A DNA stretch of 64,000 bases, taken from NCBI GenBank assembly GCA_949292905.1, contig CASFAV010000002.1, positions 1 through 64,000 on the forward strand, read 5' to 3'. Within the stretch, counting starts at the first letter, position 1; each line of letters begins with the position of its first letter. A model generated the notes under the pieces. That model was not told the origin of the DNA, ran no database searches, and saw nothing but the letters and a program-made list of their open reading frames with translations. The stretch is from an uncultured Eubacteriales bacterium (GTDB taxonomy: Bacteria; Bacillota; Clostridia; Christensenellales; DTU072). The translations under genes were made by a program, and so were the position numbers. Positions 15,514 through 24,736 of the stretch are shown piece by piece.

Positions 15514-17655
15514 TTACTCCTGCCCGCTTCCGCCGTCGGAGCCTTCTCCCGCTTCGCTTCCGTCAAGCTCCTTTGCGCGCGCTTCGTATTCCGCCGCGGG
15601 ATCGCTTCCCTTGAACTTCGCGCGTATCTCTTTCAAACGCCGCTTGAGTTCCGCTTTGACCTCTTTTGCGGCGGCTTTTGTTTCTTTCGAATTGCTTTCG
15701 GGCTTCTCCGTGAGACGCTCTATCTTCTCCCGCGCTTCGTTTCGCGCGTCGAGCTCCGCCTGCGCCTTTGCGTAACTGTATTCTCCGAATACGCTTTCTT
15801 TTAACCATTCCGATTCGGCTTTCTGTTCCGCTTTACGCTTTTTCTCCTCACGCGCGCGTTTCTCGTCCTCGGTCATCTTCGAGAGTTTTGCATTGAGTTT
15901 GGCTTCCGCTTTTTTCGCTTTTTCTGCGGCTTTTTCTTCGGCTACGCGCGCGCTTTCGGCTGCCTTCTCCTCCTTTATACGCATTGCATCGATATGCTTC
16001 TGAAGCTCCGTATCGTAATCGAGCCCTTTCTTCGCGCACTTTTCGCGCAGTTCTTCGCGATAATATTTTTCCGCTTCGGCGTCGAGATCCTCCTGTTCCT
16101 TTGCCGCTCTTACCTCAGGTTCGACCCACTCCTTGCCTTCCGCTTCGCAAGCCTTACGCATGCGCGCCCTAATGACTCTCTGTTTGAGCGGTATGGTGTT
16201 CTCCACGTTCACGAAAGTCAGCATGCCGGCAAATACCAGACCGGCTATCGCTTCGAGCCCTACGAAGAAGAACGTGAATATCGAAGTGATGGCTTCGGGC
16301 TGATTGAATATCACGGAGAACGTTCCGTCGGAATTCTCGATGATTTTCTGCATCGCGCCGGTGAGTTCGGGAGCCGCGGTGAGCGTTTCCGGAGCGATAT
16401 AGCCCGCTAAAGCTATGCCGCTGTTGAATATCCCCGTCACTAGTCCCGCCGCCGCCGTGATGATCACGGAATACGCCGACATCGCTATACCGTCGCAACG
16501 GAAACCGTTTTTCCATTCGAGATGGTCGAGCGCGTCGGCAAACAACGCCATGAACACATAAGCGCAAGGCAGACCGCCGATATTTTTAATGAATTGTCCG
16601 ACGAGCACGACGTAAAGATTCGTGGGAGCTATCCAACATATCGCACTTCCGAGAGCATAAAGCAGGAAGCCTATCACGGTAACGTTTTTCTTACCGAACT
16701 TTTTTGCGAGCGGCCACACCGCGAAAATACCTATTCCCATCGGGATACCGCCCAATACCGAGACGAGCGTCTGCGTTATACCGTCCGAATAGGTGCCGAG
16801 AACGTAATTGCAGTAGTAAGGCAGAGAAAGGTTTTTAAGCTGGCTCGAAAGCGTGTAAAGCAGGAAATAACCCAGCAGCAACAACATATATTTGTCCGTA
16901 AAAACCGCTTTGATCTGCGAAAGGAACGGGATCTTCGCTTCCTTTTCACCCGCCGCTTCCGCCGTAACGCGTTCTTTCGTAAAGTAATATTCGACGAAGG
17001 TCAAAGGCAGTGTTATGCAGGAGAGAACGCTCATACACACGATCCACAAACCTTTGCTCGTGCCGAGAGCGGGCATTATCGCCATGGGGAATATGAGCGC
17101 CACTATTATACCGCTCATCATAATGGTGCTGATGTTGTTGAATACCGCAAGCACGCCGCGTTGAGCGGTATTGCGGGTGGAAAGCGGCGCCATAAGATTA
17201 TGGCTCATCATATAGATCGTGTACGAAATCGAATAATACAGGTTATACGAAAGCATTACCCACACGATCTGCAAGACTTCGTTACCGCTCGGCACGACAA
17301 AGAGCAGTACGCCGCTCACCGCAAGCAACGGCGCCGCGAGCAACAGCCACGGACGGGCTTTACCCTGCACGGTGCGGGTACGGTCGATGACGTAACCCAT
17401 CACGACGTTGGTGATCGCGTCGAGGATTTTGGAAACGATCGGGAAAATTATCAGGAAAGCGCCTCCCCATACCGTGCCCAAACCGAGAACGTCGGTGTAA
17501 TACACGTTGAGATAGGTAGCCATCACGGCGTTGAAAAGAAGCGCGCCGCAAGGACCGAGAAGGTAACCGAACCACTTTTCTTTGTTACCTACGTTTTGCG
17601 AGGTGATCTTGCTGTTCCATAACCTGCTCGAAAGCAATGCGTCACGACTTAACAT
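15514..17655 (-). CDS. GPH-family sugar:cation symporter with a long charged tail
   Basis: Membrane transporter of the glycoside-pentoside-hexuronide (MelB-like, MFS) family, presumably importing rhamnose or rhamnosides for this operon. Residues about 20-490 hold some twelve hydrophobic segments. The family marks are [19 protein letters not shown] at the start, [20 protein letters not shown] after helix 2, and [11 protein letters not shown] proteins normally end near 450-500 residues, but this one is 713: the last 200 residues are a highly charged Lys/Glu/Ala coiled-coil tail (repeats of [15 protein letters not shown] type) ending in a Gly/Ser/Glu stretch. ATG is preceded by GGGAGGAT. It is the first gene of the rhamnose operon. 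The tail could be regulatory or anchor the GH78 enzyme; that is speculation. Confidence 0.88.
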   Translation of the reverse strand: MLSRDALLSSRLWNSKITSQNVGNKEKWFGYLLGPCGALLFNAVMATYLNVYYTDVLGLGTVWGGAFLIIFPIVSKILDAITNVVMGYVIDRTRTVQGKARPWLLLAAPLLAVSGVLLFVVPSGNEVLQIVWVMLSYNLYYSISYTIYMMSHNLMAPLSTRNTAQRGVLAVFNNISTIMMSGIIVALIFPMAIMPALGTSKGLWIVCMSVLSCITLPLTFVEYYFTKERVTAEAAGEKEAKIPFLSQIKAVFTDKYMLLLLGYFLLYTLSSQLKNLSLPYYCNYVLGTYSDGITQTLVSVLGGIPMGIGIFAVWPLAKKFGKKNVTVIGFLLYALGSAICWIAPTNLYVVLVGQFIKNIGGLPCAYVFMALFADALDHLEWKNGFRCDGIAMSAYSVIITAAAGLVTGIFNSGIALAGYIAPETLTAAPELTGAMQKIIENSDGTFSVIFNQPEAITSIFTFFFVGLEAIAGLVFAGMLTFVNVENTIPLKQRVIRARMRKACEAEGKEWVEPEVRAAKEQEDLDAEAEKYYREELREKCAKKGLDYDTELQKHIDAMRIKEEKAAESARVAEEKAAEKAKKAEAKLNAKLSKMTEDEKRAREEKKRKAEQKAESEWLKESVFGEYSYAKAQAELDARNEAREKIERLTEKPESNSKETKAAAKEVKAELKRRLKEIRAKFKGSDPAAEYEARAKELDGSEAGEGSDGGSGQE

Positions 17656-17746
17656 TGTGTATCCTCCCGTTCTTCAAATGTTTCCGACGGTAAGATTGCC
17701 GCGCTTATGCGTACTACGACAGCCGACAATATCCCCGTACATTTGA

Positions 17747-17800
17747 ATTGTAACACCTTAAGCAACTGCTATCTTGCATAATTGTTGCAAATTTGATATA
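17747..17800 (-). promoter_or_regulatory. Probable activator-dependent promoter of the rhamnose operon
   Basis: In the divergent gap between the transporter and the AraC gene, a minus-strand -10 TACAAT (17747-17752) has no recognisable -35, as is usual for AraC-type activated promoters. Upstream of it, the half-site-like words ttgcat, ttgttgcaa and ttgat cluster at 17774-17796 and overlap the araC promoter, so the regulator could control both directions. Site assignment is inference. Confidence 0.4.
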
Positions 17801-17802
17801 AT
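17774..17802 (+). promoter_or_regulatory. Promoter of the AraC-family regulator gene
   Basis: -35 TTGCAT (17774-17779), 17-base spacer, -10 TATAAT (17797-17802). This places the transcript start near 17809. It rules out the in-frame TTG at 17802 as start codon and supports ATG 17829. Confidence 0.8.
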
Positions 17803-17828
17803 TGTTTCGACATTGGCGAGGTGACGAT

Positions 17829-19037
17829 ATGCGCAAAATCAATTATATTTACCTTTGCACATTGATAGGAAACCTTTCCGGCGTACCGATACGCCTTTAC
17901 GACAACGGTAAGCAGACATTTTACCATTCGCTCGCGCATTTACCGAAAGACCCTTTGACCGCTTACGAAGGCGAAGTATTGCGTATAGACGCGCATATCG
18001 GATACTTCATTACGCCCACCTTCCATTATTACGGGATCGTATCCGACTCCCGCCATAAAATAGTCGTGGGTCCCACTATACAAACGGAAAACAATGACCG
18101 GACGTTGCGAGAGCTTGCACTGCGCTGTAACGTACCTCCGGAAGACGCGGGCGCGTTCATCAACGGAATGAAAACTATTGTGCATATGCCGTTGGACAGC
18201 ATAATGCAGATGCTTTGCGCCGTGAACTACATAATGAACGGCGAAGCTCTCAACGTGGGCGACATAACGATATACGACTCAGAGCAGGAGTCGTTACGTT
18301 CGATGCTATTACAGGAACAGGCGGCAATAGATATGACTATCGACAATTCCACCCGATACGAAACGGATAAAACGCACAATACTCTCGCCGTGGAACGTAC
18401 GATAATGGATTTCATACGCAAAGGCGACGTCGAAGGTCTTAAAAATTGGACGAAAAAAGCTCCCGCCGTACGCGGAGGAGTCCTCGCGGGGAATCAGCTG
18501 AGACAAATGAAAAACACTTTCATAGTAAGCACCACGCTTGCCGCCCGCGCGGCGATAAGCGGAGGAATGGACGCAAACGACGCGCTTACGCTGAGCGATT
18601 CGTACATACGCAAATGCGAGCTTCTCAACAGCGAAGAGAGCATAATGAACATTCAATTCCGTATGGTATCGGATTATACGGAGCGCGTGGAGAGATTACA
18701 CGTAGGCGAAAACGCCTCCGGATTCGTGACCGACGTAGCCAATTTCATACAGCACAATATCTCCCGACCTATAACCACGGAAGACGTGGCGAAAGCTATG
18801 TATATGAGCCGTTCTCGCCTTTCCACCAGATTCAAAGCGGAAACGGGCGAAAATCTTTCAGATTACATTGTGCGCGAAAAAATAGAAGAAGCCAAGCACC
18901 TTTTATCGCACACCAACGAGTCCCTGTCCGCCATAAGCGCCTACCTTGCGTTCTCCTCTCAAAGCCACTTTACCCGTCAATTCAAAAAGATCGCCGGTCG
19001 CACCCCCGGCGAATACCGCGAGCGCTCGCGGAAATGA
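17829..19037 (+). CDS. AraC-family transcriptional regulator of the rhamnose operon
   Basis: A 402-residue DNA-binding regulator. The C-terminal 100 residues carry the double helix-turn-helix: ITTEDVAKAMYMSRSRLSTR and the second unit LSAISAYLAFSSQSHFTRQF, followed by the conserved KKIAGRTPGEYR. The N-terminal 290 residues are not a standard cupin; they read as a sensor of unknown fold with an LPKDPLTAY segment. ATG 17829 is chosen because GAGGTG lies 5 bases upstream and the promoter excludes earlier starts. It is transcribed divergently from the rhamnose operon, so it most likely activates it when a rhamnose-related ligand binds. Confidence 0.88.
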   Translation: MRKINYIYLCTLIGNLSGVPIRLYDNGKQTFYHSLAHLPKDPLTAYEGEVLRIDAHIGYFITPTFHYYGIVSDSRHKIVVGPTIQTENNDRTLRELALRCNVPPEDAGAFINGMKTIVHMPLDSIMQMLCAVNYIMNGEALNVGDITIYDSEQESLRSMLLQEQAAIDMTIDNSTRYETDKTHNTLAVERTIMDFIRKGDVEGLKNWTKKAPAVRGGVLAGNQLRQMKNTFIVSTTLAARAAISGGMDANDALTLSDSYIRKCELLNSEESIMNIQFRMVSDYTERVERLHVGENASGFVTDVANFIQHNISRPITTEDVAKAMYMSRSRLSTRFKAETGENLSDYIVREKIEEAKHLLSHTNESLSAISAYLAFSSQSHFTRQFKKIAGRTPGEYRERSRK

Positions 19038-19157
19038 CGACTGCCATTCAGTTATCGATACTCTAACGAAAAGCGATCCCAAAAGATCACTTACTTCATA
19101 TAAATCGGATATTGCTTCGTAAAAGATTAGCCGAGTATCGGGAAACGGTCGGTCGAC

Positions 19158-20078
19158 CTACCCTTCCATAAGGTGTAAGCCGATGAGGTCTTTGTCGCGG
19201 ATGAGGGAATTGACGGAGACGGCGTGAGCTTCGAGGTAGGAATCCTGCGATGAGGAATAGCCTTGCCGTTTGAGTTCCGCTATTATCGCCGCGGATATGC
19301 GCTCTATGCGCTCCGCTTTTTCATCCGACTGCGGAGCGTTGACGACGTATTCGAAGTCGTCGGTAAGTTCGCCGAGTGTTCCGAGCTCGCGCGCCGCGCG
19401 GAAAAGCCACTTATAATATGGCGCGTATTTTTTATTCAATATGAATAAAACTTCGAGCCCTTTGGTCGCAAATTCCGCCGCCGCAAGTGCCGCCGCGCCC
19501 TTATCCGCTCGCTTCAATAAGCGCGGATAATTGTACTGCCCCGCCTGCGCCATCACGGCAAGCCTCGCCGCAAGCTTTTTGCGCCTTACGTCCGGAGGCA
19601 TTCCGTTTATAAGAGTTTCGCGGTAACGCCCGAATTCCTCGGAACCGTTTACGAATATCTCCCCGTTCGTCGCGGCATTGAGGGCGTAATCGGGTATCCT
19701 CAGCCATTCTCCCGCGCTCTCGGGCAAACGCCGCAGTCCCGTAAAGGATTCGAAAAAGTCTTTGACCGTGACGACGCCTCCCCTGTCCGCGCCGTAAAGA
19801 CTGTGCAAAGATCTCCCGTAGCCCATGAATTCGCGCGGTAAAGCGTTATACGCGCGCATAAGTTTGAAACCTGTCTCGCGCTCCGTCTCATCGTCGAGCC
19901 ACAGATAAAAACGCGGCTCGAAATCGTGATCCGCCGAAAGCTCGTCGTCGTATCCCGCGCATTCGGAGCCGTAGCCCGCGAGCCCCGCGCTTATGCGGTT
20001 TCCTTCGGGATCGAATCCGGCGAGTAGCTCCCTGCCGTACGCTTCGAAATAGGCTCTGCTCAAATCAAGTCCTTTCAT
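19158..20078 (-). CDS. DUF4037 nucleotidyltransferase-like protein
   Basis: A 306-residue protein of the DUF4037 family. The N-terminal block AGLAGYGSECAGYDDELS followed by DHDFEPR fits the family's GxGS...DxDxxxDHDF pattern, which resembles a nucleotidyltransferase active site with its metal-binding acidic residues. The remaining residues are helical. The substrate is not known for the family. It is the last gene of a three-gene unit with a TPR protein (13 bases upstream) and a peroxiredoxin. The TPR partner directly upstream suggests the two act together. No membrane segment. The ATG at 20078 has only a weak GAAGG site. Confidence 0.82.
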   Translation of the reverse strand: MKGLDLSRAYFEAYGRELLAGFDPEGNRISAGLAGYGSECAGYDDELSADHDFEPRFYLWLDDETERETGFKLMRAYNALPREFMGYGRSLHSLYGADRGGVVTVKDFFESFTGLRRLPESAGEWLRIPDYALNAATNGEIFVNGSEEFGRYRETLINGMPPDVRRKKLAARLAVMAQAGQYNYPRLLKRADKGAAALAAAEFATKGLEVLFILNKKYAPYYKWLFRAARELGTLGELTDDFEYVVNAPQSDEKAERIERISAAIIAELKRQGYSSSQDSYLEAHAVSVNSLIRDKDLIGLHLMEG

Positions 20079-20091
20079 ATCCTTCTACCGC

Positions 20092-20829
20092 TCACTTACC
20101 GCCGATGGCGGCGTATATCCTTTCGGCACGTCCGTTGAGCTCCGCGGCTCTCTTGACGTCGCCGAAATGCCCGAACGACGGCGCGCACTTCGAGCATACG
20201 AAAGCATAATAGCTTCCCCGCTCTGACACCGTATCGAGAAGATAATACGCCCTGTCGAGATACTCCGATATGCGCTCCGCGCTCTCTCCCGAAACCTCCG
20301 CAAGGTGCGCCATATTGACGTAAGTCACCGCTTCGTCTTCGCTCTTGTCGAGCGCGCTCATAAGTTTAGCCGCCTCGCGATAACGCTTCCCGGCTTCCTC
20401 GTATTTCCCCGCGTCCTGCAATGCCGTAGCCGCGTTGTTATACAGCGCGCCCCACCTTGCGTCGCGCGCGCCGAGCGTTTCGGAATAGATCTTCTCGGCT
20501 TTAGCAAAATACTCCAATGCAAGTTCAGGCTCCCCGAAATGCGTGTATCCGGTACCTATATTGATGTATGCGGTTCCGGCGGACGGCTCGTTGCCGCTAT
20601 CGGTGAGCGCTATCAGCTCTACGGTTCTCTTAATGGCTTCGAAGCAGCCTTCCCTGTCGTCGTTCTTGCGGCAATGTCCGATAAGCTCGTTACTTATCGC
20701 AAGTTCCGAGCTTATATCGCCTTCGAGTCGCGCGGCTTCGGCGGCGAGTTTAAGGAATTCTCCGCCCTCCGCGTACTCCCTGCGCGCGACGAAATCGTCG
20801 TATTCGCTTATTACGAGATCGATATCCAC
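20092..20829 (-). CDS. Tetratricopeptide-repeat protein
   Basis: A 245-residue soluble helical-repeat protein. At least four TPR units are visible, for example AGTAYINIGTGYTHFGEPEL with ALEYFAKAEKIYSETLG, and ALYNNAATALQDAGKYEEAG with KRYREAAKLM. Such repeats form a superhelical scaffold for protein contacts; no catalytic motif is present. It follows the peroxiredoxin by 10 bases and precedes the DUF4037 gene by 13, so all three are co-transcribed. It probably serves as a binding partner of the DUF4037 protein. Confidence 0.85.
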   Translation of the reverse strand: MDIDLVISEYDDFVARREYAEGGEFLKLAAEAARLEGDISSELAISNELIGHCRKNDDREGCFEAIKRTVELIALTDSGNEPSAGTAYINIGTGYTHFGEPELALEYFAKAEKIYSETLGARDARWGALYNNAATALQDAGKYEEAGKRYREAAKLMSALDKSEDEAVTYVNMAHLAEVSGESAERISEYLDRAYYLLDTVSERGSYYAFVCSKCAPSFGHFGDVKRAAELNGRAERIYAAIGGK

Positions 20830-20839
20830 AAGATTCCTC

Positions 20840-21298
20840 TTACTTCGCGAGCGAGCAATAAACTTCTTCCGCGTGCCCTGCCGCTTTCACGTCGGAGTAG
20901 ATACGCTCGATAACTCCGTATTCGTCTATTACGAAAGTGGTGCGCTTAACGCCCATGACCGTTTTGCCGTACATTTTCTTTTCTTTGAAAACGCCGTAAA
21001 GATCTATAACTTTCCTTTCCTCGTCGGCGAGAAGTATGAACGGGAGCGAATATTTATCGGCAAAATTGCGGTGGGATCTGACGGAATCCTTGCTGACGCC
21101 GATGACCACCGCGTTATTGTCCGCGAATTTATCCGCTATGTCCCTGAAGCCGACGGCTTCCGTAGTGCAACCGGAAGTATTGTCTTTGGGATAGAAATAC
21201 AAAACCGTTTTTTTACCTCTGAAATCGGAAAGTCTGCGCTCCTTGCCGTTCTGATCCGGTAAAGAAAAATCGGGAGCCTTATCGCCTACGTTCAACAT
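20840..21298 (-). CDS. Peroxiredoxin (Bcp/PrxQ type) lacking the usual resolving cysteine
   Basis: Thiol peroxidase of 152 residues reducing peroxides. The start GDKAPDFSLPDQNGKERRLS and the active-site strand FYPKDNTSGCTTEAVGFRDI are typical PrxQ; the peroxidatic cysteine is in SGCTTEA (about residue 45). Many PrxQ proteins carry a resolving cysteine five residues later (E. coli GCTVQAC); here that position is Val/Gly and no other cysteine sits close, so it should act as a 1-Cys or atypical enzyme. GGAGG precedes the ATG. It leads a TPR-DUF4037 operon and has a hairpin in its leader. Confidence 0.92.
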   Translation of the reverse strand: MLNVGDKAPDFSLPDQNGKERRLSDFRGKKTVLYFYPKDNTSGCTTEAVGFRDIADKFADNNAVVIGVSKDSVRSHRNFADKYSLPFILLADEERKVIDLYGVFKEKKMYGKTVMGVKRTTFVIDEYGVIERIYSDVKAAGHAEEVYCSLAK

Positions 21299-21324
21299 AC
21301 ATGCCTCCGTATAAACAGAAATTC

Positions 21325-21348
21325 TCCGAAAAGCATTTGCTTTTCGGA
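21325..21348 (-). promoter_or_regulatory. Perfect hairpin in the peroxiredoxin 5' leader
   Basis: Stem tccgaaaagc (21325-21334) / gcttttcgga (21339-21348), 10 bp perfect, four-base loop. It lies between the predicted start of transcription (about 21351) and the ribosome binding site, so it begins the mRNA. A stabilising or regulatory leader is more likely than a terminator, because no T run follows on the minus strand. Confidence 0.5.
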
Positions 21349-21357
21349 AACGGAAAC

Positions 21358-21386
21358 ATTATACCACGATGAAGCGCCGCCGTCAA
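21358..21386 (-). promoter_or_regulatory. Promoter of the peroxiredoxin-TPR-DUF4037 operon
   Basis: Minus-strand -35 TTGACG (21381-21386), 17-base spacer, -10 TATAAT (21358-21363) with an extended TGG just upstream. Confidence 0.8.
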
Positions 21387-21490
21387 CGACGGCGGCGTAA
21401 GCGCAAACCGAATTAAGTCTTTCCGCCCGGCTTATGAGCGTCCTATCGGGAGCAAATATTCTCCCGGTAGAAATCCGGATAACGCGAAAA

Positions 21491-22576
21491 TCAGGTTTCG
21501 GCGAGCTCTTTGCGGAAAAATTCGACGTTTGCGCGTATTCTTTCGTTATTAGGCTCGAACGTAAGCGCACGCTCGGAATCTTCGAGCGCTTCCCTGATGC
21601 GTCCCGTTTTGTAGAAAGCTATCGATCGGAGATCGTAAGGTAAACTTCCCCACGCCGCCGCTTCGCATATATAGCTCCGCGGTCTTTCCGCGATGGCGAG
21701 CGCGCGCGACGTGAAATACAGCACGCCTTCCCACTCGTTCGCATTATATAGGAAAGTGGCGAAATCGGTATAAGGCTCCCTCAAATACGGCGCTTCCGCT
21801 ATCGCGCGCATATACCAATTCTCCGCTTCCTTCTTATCCCCTTTCATCGCGTAAGAACGCGCGATGAATCTCATCGAAGCGGCGCGCTCGTCCCGCCAGG
21901 TAGCCGTAGGTAACGCAAGGTGCTTTTTGAGCGTGGCGATACAGTCGTCCCATCTCCTGCGGAACATATATTCGCGTCCGAGATAGTGAACGTTCCTGTC
22001 GTCGGAGGGCTCCTCCCTGACCGACATCTCGAGAAGCGGAAGGTACTGCGCGCGGGACTTGGCGGGATCGGGCAGGTGGTCGAGCTGCATACCCTCCACC
22101 GTGACGGTGAAGCCTTCCCGCCCCTCGCCCGTCCATTCGAGCACCTCGTGCACGGGATGCTTCCAACGGTAGCCGTAGCGCGAGTGTACTTTCGAGTACC
22201 AGAATACCACTCCCTCTTTCCCGTCCGGAGTAAAGCTCCAGGTATAACGGTAAGTGGCGAGCGTTGCGCCCGGCTTCCATGCCTTGCGCAGAAGCTCCGC
22301 CCAGCCCGCGTGCAACACTTCGTCGAGATCGGTGCACACGCACACGTCGACGTCGGGTGAAACGAGCTCCAGCGAACGGTTACGAGCCGCGTCGAAGCGC
22401 CACGGCGTGATCCTTTCCACGAATACGCGCGCTCCGCGAGCTCTGAGCTTTTCGACCGTATCGTCTTCGGAGCCCGTGTCGAGTACGGTTATCTCGTCGG
22501 CTTCGGACATGGAATCCATCCAGCGATCGACGAATTTCGACTCGTTCTTACATATCGCATATACCGCTATTTTCAC
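21491..22576 (-). CDS. Family 2 glycosyltransferase with TPR-like C-terminus
   Basis: A 361-residue protein. The first 120 residues are a GT-A fold of the GT2 type: IAVYAICKNESKFVDRWMDS, then the nucleotide-binding VLDTGSEDDTVE and a DxD-like CTDLDEVL. The rest is helical with TPR-like repeats (DDCIATLKKHLALP, REALEDSERALTFEPNN). It belongs to the SPBc2-SunS/TPR-glycosyltransferase style that transfers sugars to proteins or envelope glycans; the acceptor is unknown. The start is GTG at 22576 with GGAGGAAG upstream. It stands alone between the peroxiredoxin promoter and the hydrogenase operon. Confidence 0.85.
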   Translation of the reverse strand: MKIAVYAICKNESKFVDRWMDSMSEADEITVLDTGSEDDTVEKLRARGARVFVERITPWRFDAARNRSLELVSPDVDVCVCTDLDEVLHAGWAELLRKAWKPGATLATYRYTWSFTPDGKEGVVFWYSKVHSRYGYRWKHPVHEVLEWTGEGREGFTVTVEGMQLDHLPDPAKSRAQYLPLLEMSVREEPSDDRNVHYLGREYMFRRRWDDCIATLKKHLALPTATWRDERAASMRFIARSYAMKGDKKEAENWYMRAIAEAPYLREPYTDFATFLYNANEWEGVLYFTSRALAIAERPRSYICEAAAWGSLPYDLRSIAFYKTGRIREALEDSERALTFEPNNERIRANVEFFRKELAET

Positions 22577-22699
22577 CCGACTTCCTCCATAATCACCTTA
22601 ACGGTATCCTTAATCGGGATATGGGTTTCCCGTTCGCTCGGTTACCGTAACGGGGCGCGTCGCGCCGCCAATACATATTATGCTCGGGCTTGCGCTGTT

Positions 22700-22730
22700 G
22701 TTAAAAAAATCCCCTCCTTCTCGGAGGGGA
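22700..22730 (-). terminator. Terminator of the rex-hydrogenase operon
   Basis: Eight-bp stem tcccctcc (22710-22717) / ggagggga (22723-22730), followed on the minus strand by seven T. It is the only clear terminator downstream of the eight genes starting at rex. Confidence 0.9.
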
Positions 22731-22760
22731 ACGCTATCGTCGACCGGATACAGACCGATA

Positions 22761-24200
22761 CTAATTCTTGTCGGTCAGACCGAGGTAACCTATCGCGTCG
22801 TGAATGTTTTTCTCGAGCGCTTCCTTGCCGTAGACGTCCACTTCCGACTTGTTCTTCACGCCGTGCGTAAGGCAACCCGCGCCGCCGATACAGCCGTCCA
22901 CGCAAGCCATGCCTTCGATGAAGTTGTTGGGAAGAAGGTTCTTCGACTTCCTGAGAAGCGCTATCTTGCATTGCTCTATGCCGTCGCACACGATGGGATT
23001 GAAGGGGAAACTTTCCTTGCCGTTTTCCTTGAGTGCCTGACGGACGGCGTCGGTAAGACCGCCGCTTCTTGCAAATATTCTTCCGTAATAGGAAGCGTTG
23101 TCGAGATGACCTTCTTCGAGCGCGGACATGTCTATGTCCTTGCTGTCGATGAGCGCCTGCAATTCTTCGAAAGTGATGACTGAATCGACAAGCTTATGTA
23201 TCTCTTTCTTGCGGTACTCCGCTTTCTTCGCCGTGCACGGTCCTATGAATACCACTTTGCAGTTGCTCTCCATATTCTTGATGTATTGCGCAAGCATCGC
23301 CATCGGCGAAAGATTGCTGCTTACGTGCTTCGCGAGATCGGGGAATTGCTGCTCGACGTATTTGACGAAGGCGGGACAACAGGAGCTCGTAAGGAATCCC
23401 TTCTCGGCAAGCTCCAGGCTCTCTTTGTTCGCCACCATATCGGCGCCCAAAGCCACCTCGATCACAGAATAGAAACCGAGTTCCTTGATGGCGCTGACGA
23501 CCTGTCCGAGACTTACGTCCTTGAACTGCCCCGCTATCGAAGGCGCCACTATGGCGTACACCTTATATTTTTTATTCTTATTGGATTTCTTTATGAGGTC
23601 TATAACGTCGAGTATGTAGGACTTGTCGGATATCGCGCCGAAGGGGCACTGGTACACGCAGGCGCCGCAGTTGATACATTTCTCGTTGTCTATCTGCGCG
23701 CACATGTCCTCGCTCATCGTGATAGCCTTGACCTTGCAGGAATTCTCGCAGGGGCGCTTGAGATTGATGATCGCGGAATAAGGACACACCTTACTGCACA
23801 TTCCGCATTCGATACATTTCGACTTGTCGATATGAGCTTTCTGATTGTGATCGAAGGTTATCGCGCCCTTCTTGCACGCCGCTTCGCATCTGTGCGCAAG
23901 ACAGCCTCTGCACGCCGAAGTCACTTCGTAACCGCCCGAAGGGCAGTCGTCGCAGGCTATGTCGATGACCTCTATCACGTTGTGATTGGATTTATCGCCG
24001 CCCATGGCGAGTTTCACGCGCTCGTTCAGTATAGCGCGCTCTTTATATACGCAACAACGCATCGTAGGCGTTTTGCCGGGAACGATCATCGCCGGAATGT
24101 CGAGCATCTTATCGTACAATTTGTCTTTCCACGCAAGACGCGCCACTTCGCGCAGCACTCTGTACTTCAGATATTGCACCTTGGTATCGAATCTGTTCAT
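22761..24200 (-). CDS. [FeFe] hydrogenase, group-B-like, with multiple FeS clusters
   Basis: A 479-residue iron-sulfur protein whose H-cluster motifs are all present: L1 TSSCCPAFV (271-279), L2 FIGPCTAKKAEY (318-329) and L3 EGMACVDGCIGGAGCL (429-444). It should therefore make or consume H2 once matured. The N-terminal part has a cysteine array (CDDCPSGG, CRGCLAHRCEAAC) and two ferredoxin clusters (CIECGMCSKVCP, CINCGACVYQCP) to bring electrons. The L1 pattern SCCPAFV and the lack of a [2Fe-2S] N-terminal domain fit group B, a class found in anaerobic gut bacteria and little studied. ATG overlaps the preceding stop by 4 bases (ATGA). It is the last gene of the operon. Maturation genes are not in the window. 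Confidence 0.9.
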   Translation of the reverse strand: MNRFDTKVQYLKYRVLREVARLAWKDKLYDKMLDIPAMIVPGKTPTMRCCVYKERAILNERVKLAMGGDKSNHNVIEVIDIACDDCPSGGYEVTSACRGCLAHRCEAACKKGAITFDHNQKAHIDKSKCIECGMCSKVCPYSAIINLKRPCENSCKVKAITMSEDMCAQIDNEKCINCGACVYQCPFGAISDKSYILDVIDLIKKSNKNKKYKVYAIVAPSIAGQFKDVSLGQVVSAIKELGFYSVIEVALGADMVANKESLELAEKGFLTSSCCPAFVKYVEQQFPDLAKHVSSNLSPMAMLAQYIKNMESNCKVVFIGPCTAKKAEYRKKEIHKLVDSVITFEELQALIDSKDIDMSALEEGHLDNASYYGRIFARSGGLTDAVRQALKENGKESFPFNPIVCDGIEQCKIALLRKSKNLLPNNFIEGMACVDGCIGGAGCLTHGVKNKSEVDVYGKEALEKNIHDAIGYLGLTDKN

Positions 24201-24736
24201 AGTTCAATCCTCTCGATAATATTTCCTTGTAAATTCTTAATGAAAGCGAATCCGTCCATTATCACGGCGTAGGCGGGTTCGGAGCCCCCTTTCGGAAGCG
24301 ACAGCGACGACAGGTTGACGAAGGTCACCCCGCCCACTCTCCATACGGCGTTGACGTGGGTGTGCCCGTAAAACACGGCGTCGTAATGCTCGTCCGGCGG
24401 AGAATCGGGATTTATGCGGTGACCGTGGGTAAAAAGTATCTTTTTACCGCCGGATACAGCCGAATAATATTCGGGGAAAGGCTTACCTATCACCGTTTCG
24501 TCCACTTCGCTGTCGCAGTTGCCTTTGACGAAAACGGAAGGCACGTCAAGTTCCTTGATAAGCGCGGTGACTTCGCGAGGGGAATATTCCTCCGTCAACG
24601 GATTGCGCGCACCGTTGTAATTAAGATCGCCCAGAAAGACGAACAGCGCGGGCTTCTCTCTCACGATAGCCGCAGCTAAATCTTTTGCCCGCGCGAGCGA
24701 GCCGTGAAGATCGGTAGCCACGAGTATTTCAGTCAT
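24197..24736 (-). CDS. YfcE/MJ0936-type phosphodiesterase
   Basis: Small calcineurin-like metallophosphoesterase of 179 residues. Metal-binding motifs are in order: ATDLHGS (D-x-H), FLGDLNYNG (GD), VKGNCDSE (GNCD), FTHGHR and YGHTH. Members cleave phosphodiesters such as cyclic nucleotides or artificial substrates; the natural substrate is mostly unknown. It overlaps the phosphatase gene by 8 bases and the hydrogenase by 4, so its product level is tied to both. It may provide a signalling or housekeeping phosphodiesterase activity in the H2-sensing operon; that link is positional only. Confidence 0.88.
   Translation of the reverse strand: MTEILVATDLHGSLARAKDLAAAIVREKPALFVFLGDLNYNGARNPLTEEYSPREVTALIKELDVPSVFVKGNCDSEVDETVIGKPFPEYYSAVSGGKKILFTHGHRINPDSPPDEHYDAVFYGHTHVNAVWRVGGVTFVNLSSLSLPKGGSEPAYAVIMDGFAFIKNLQGNIIERIEL

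Noticed and set aside
17802..17828. Upstream TTG start for the AraC regulator
   Set aside because: The TTG lies within the -10 box of the gene's own promoter.
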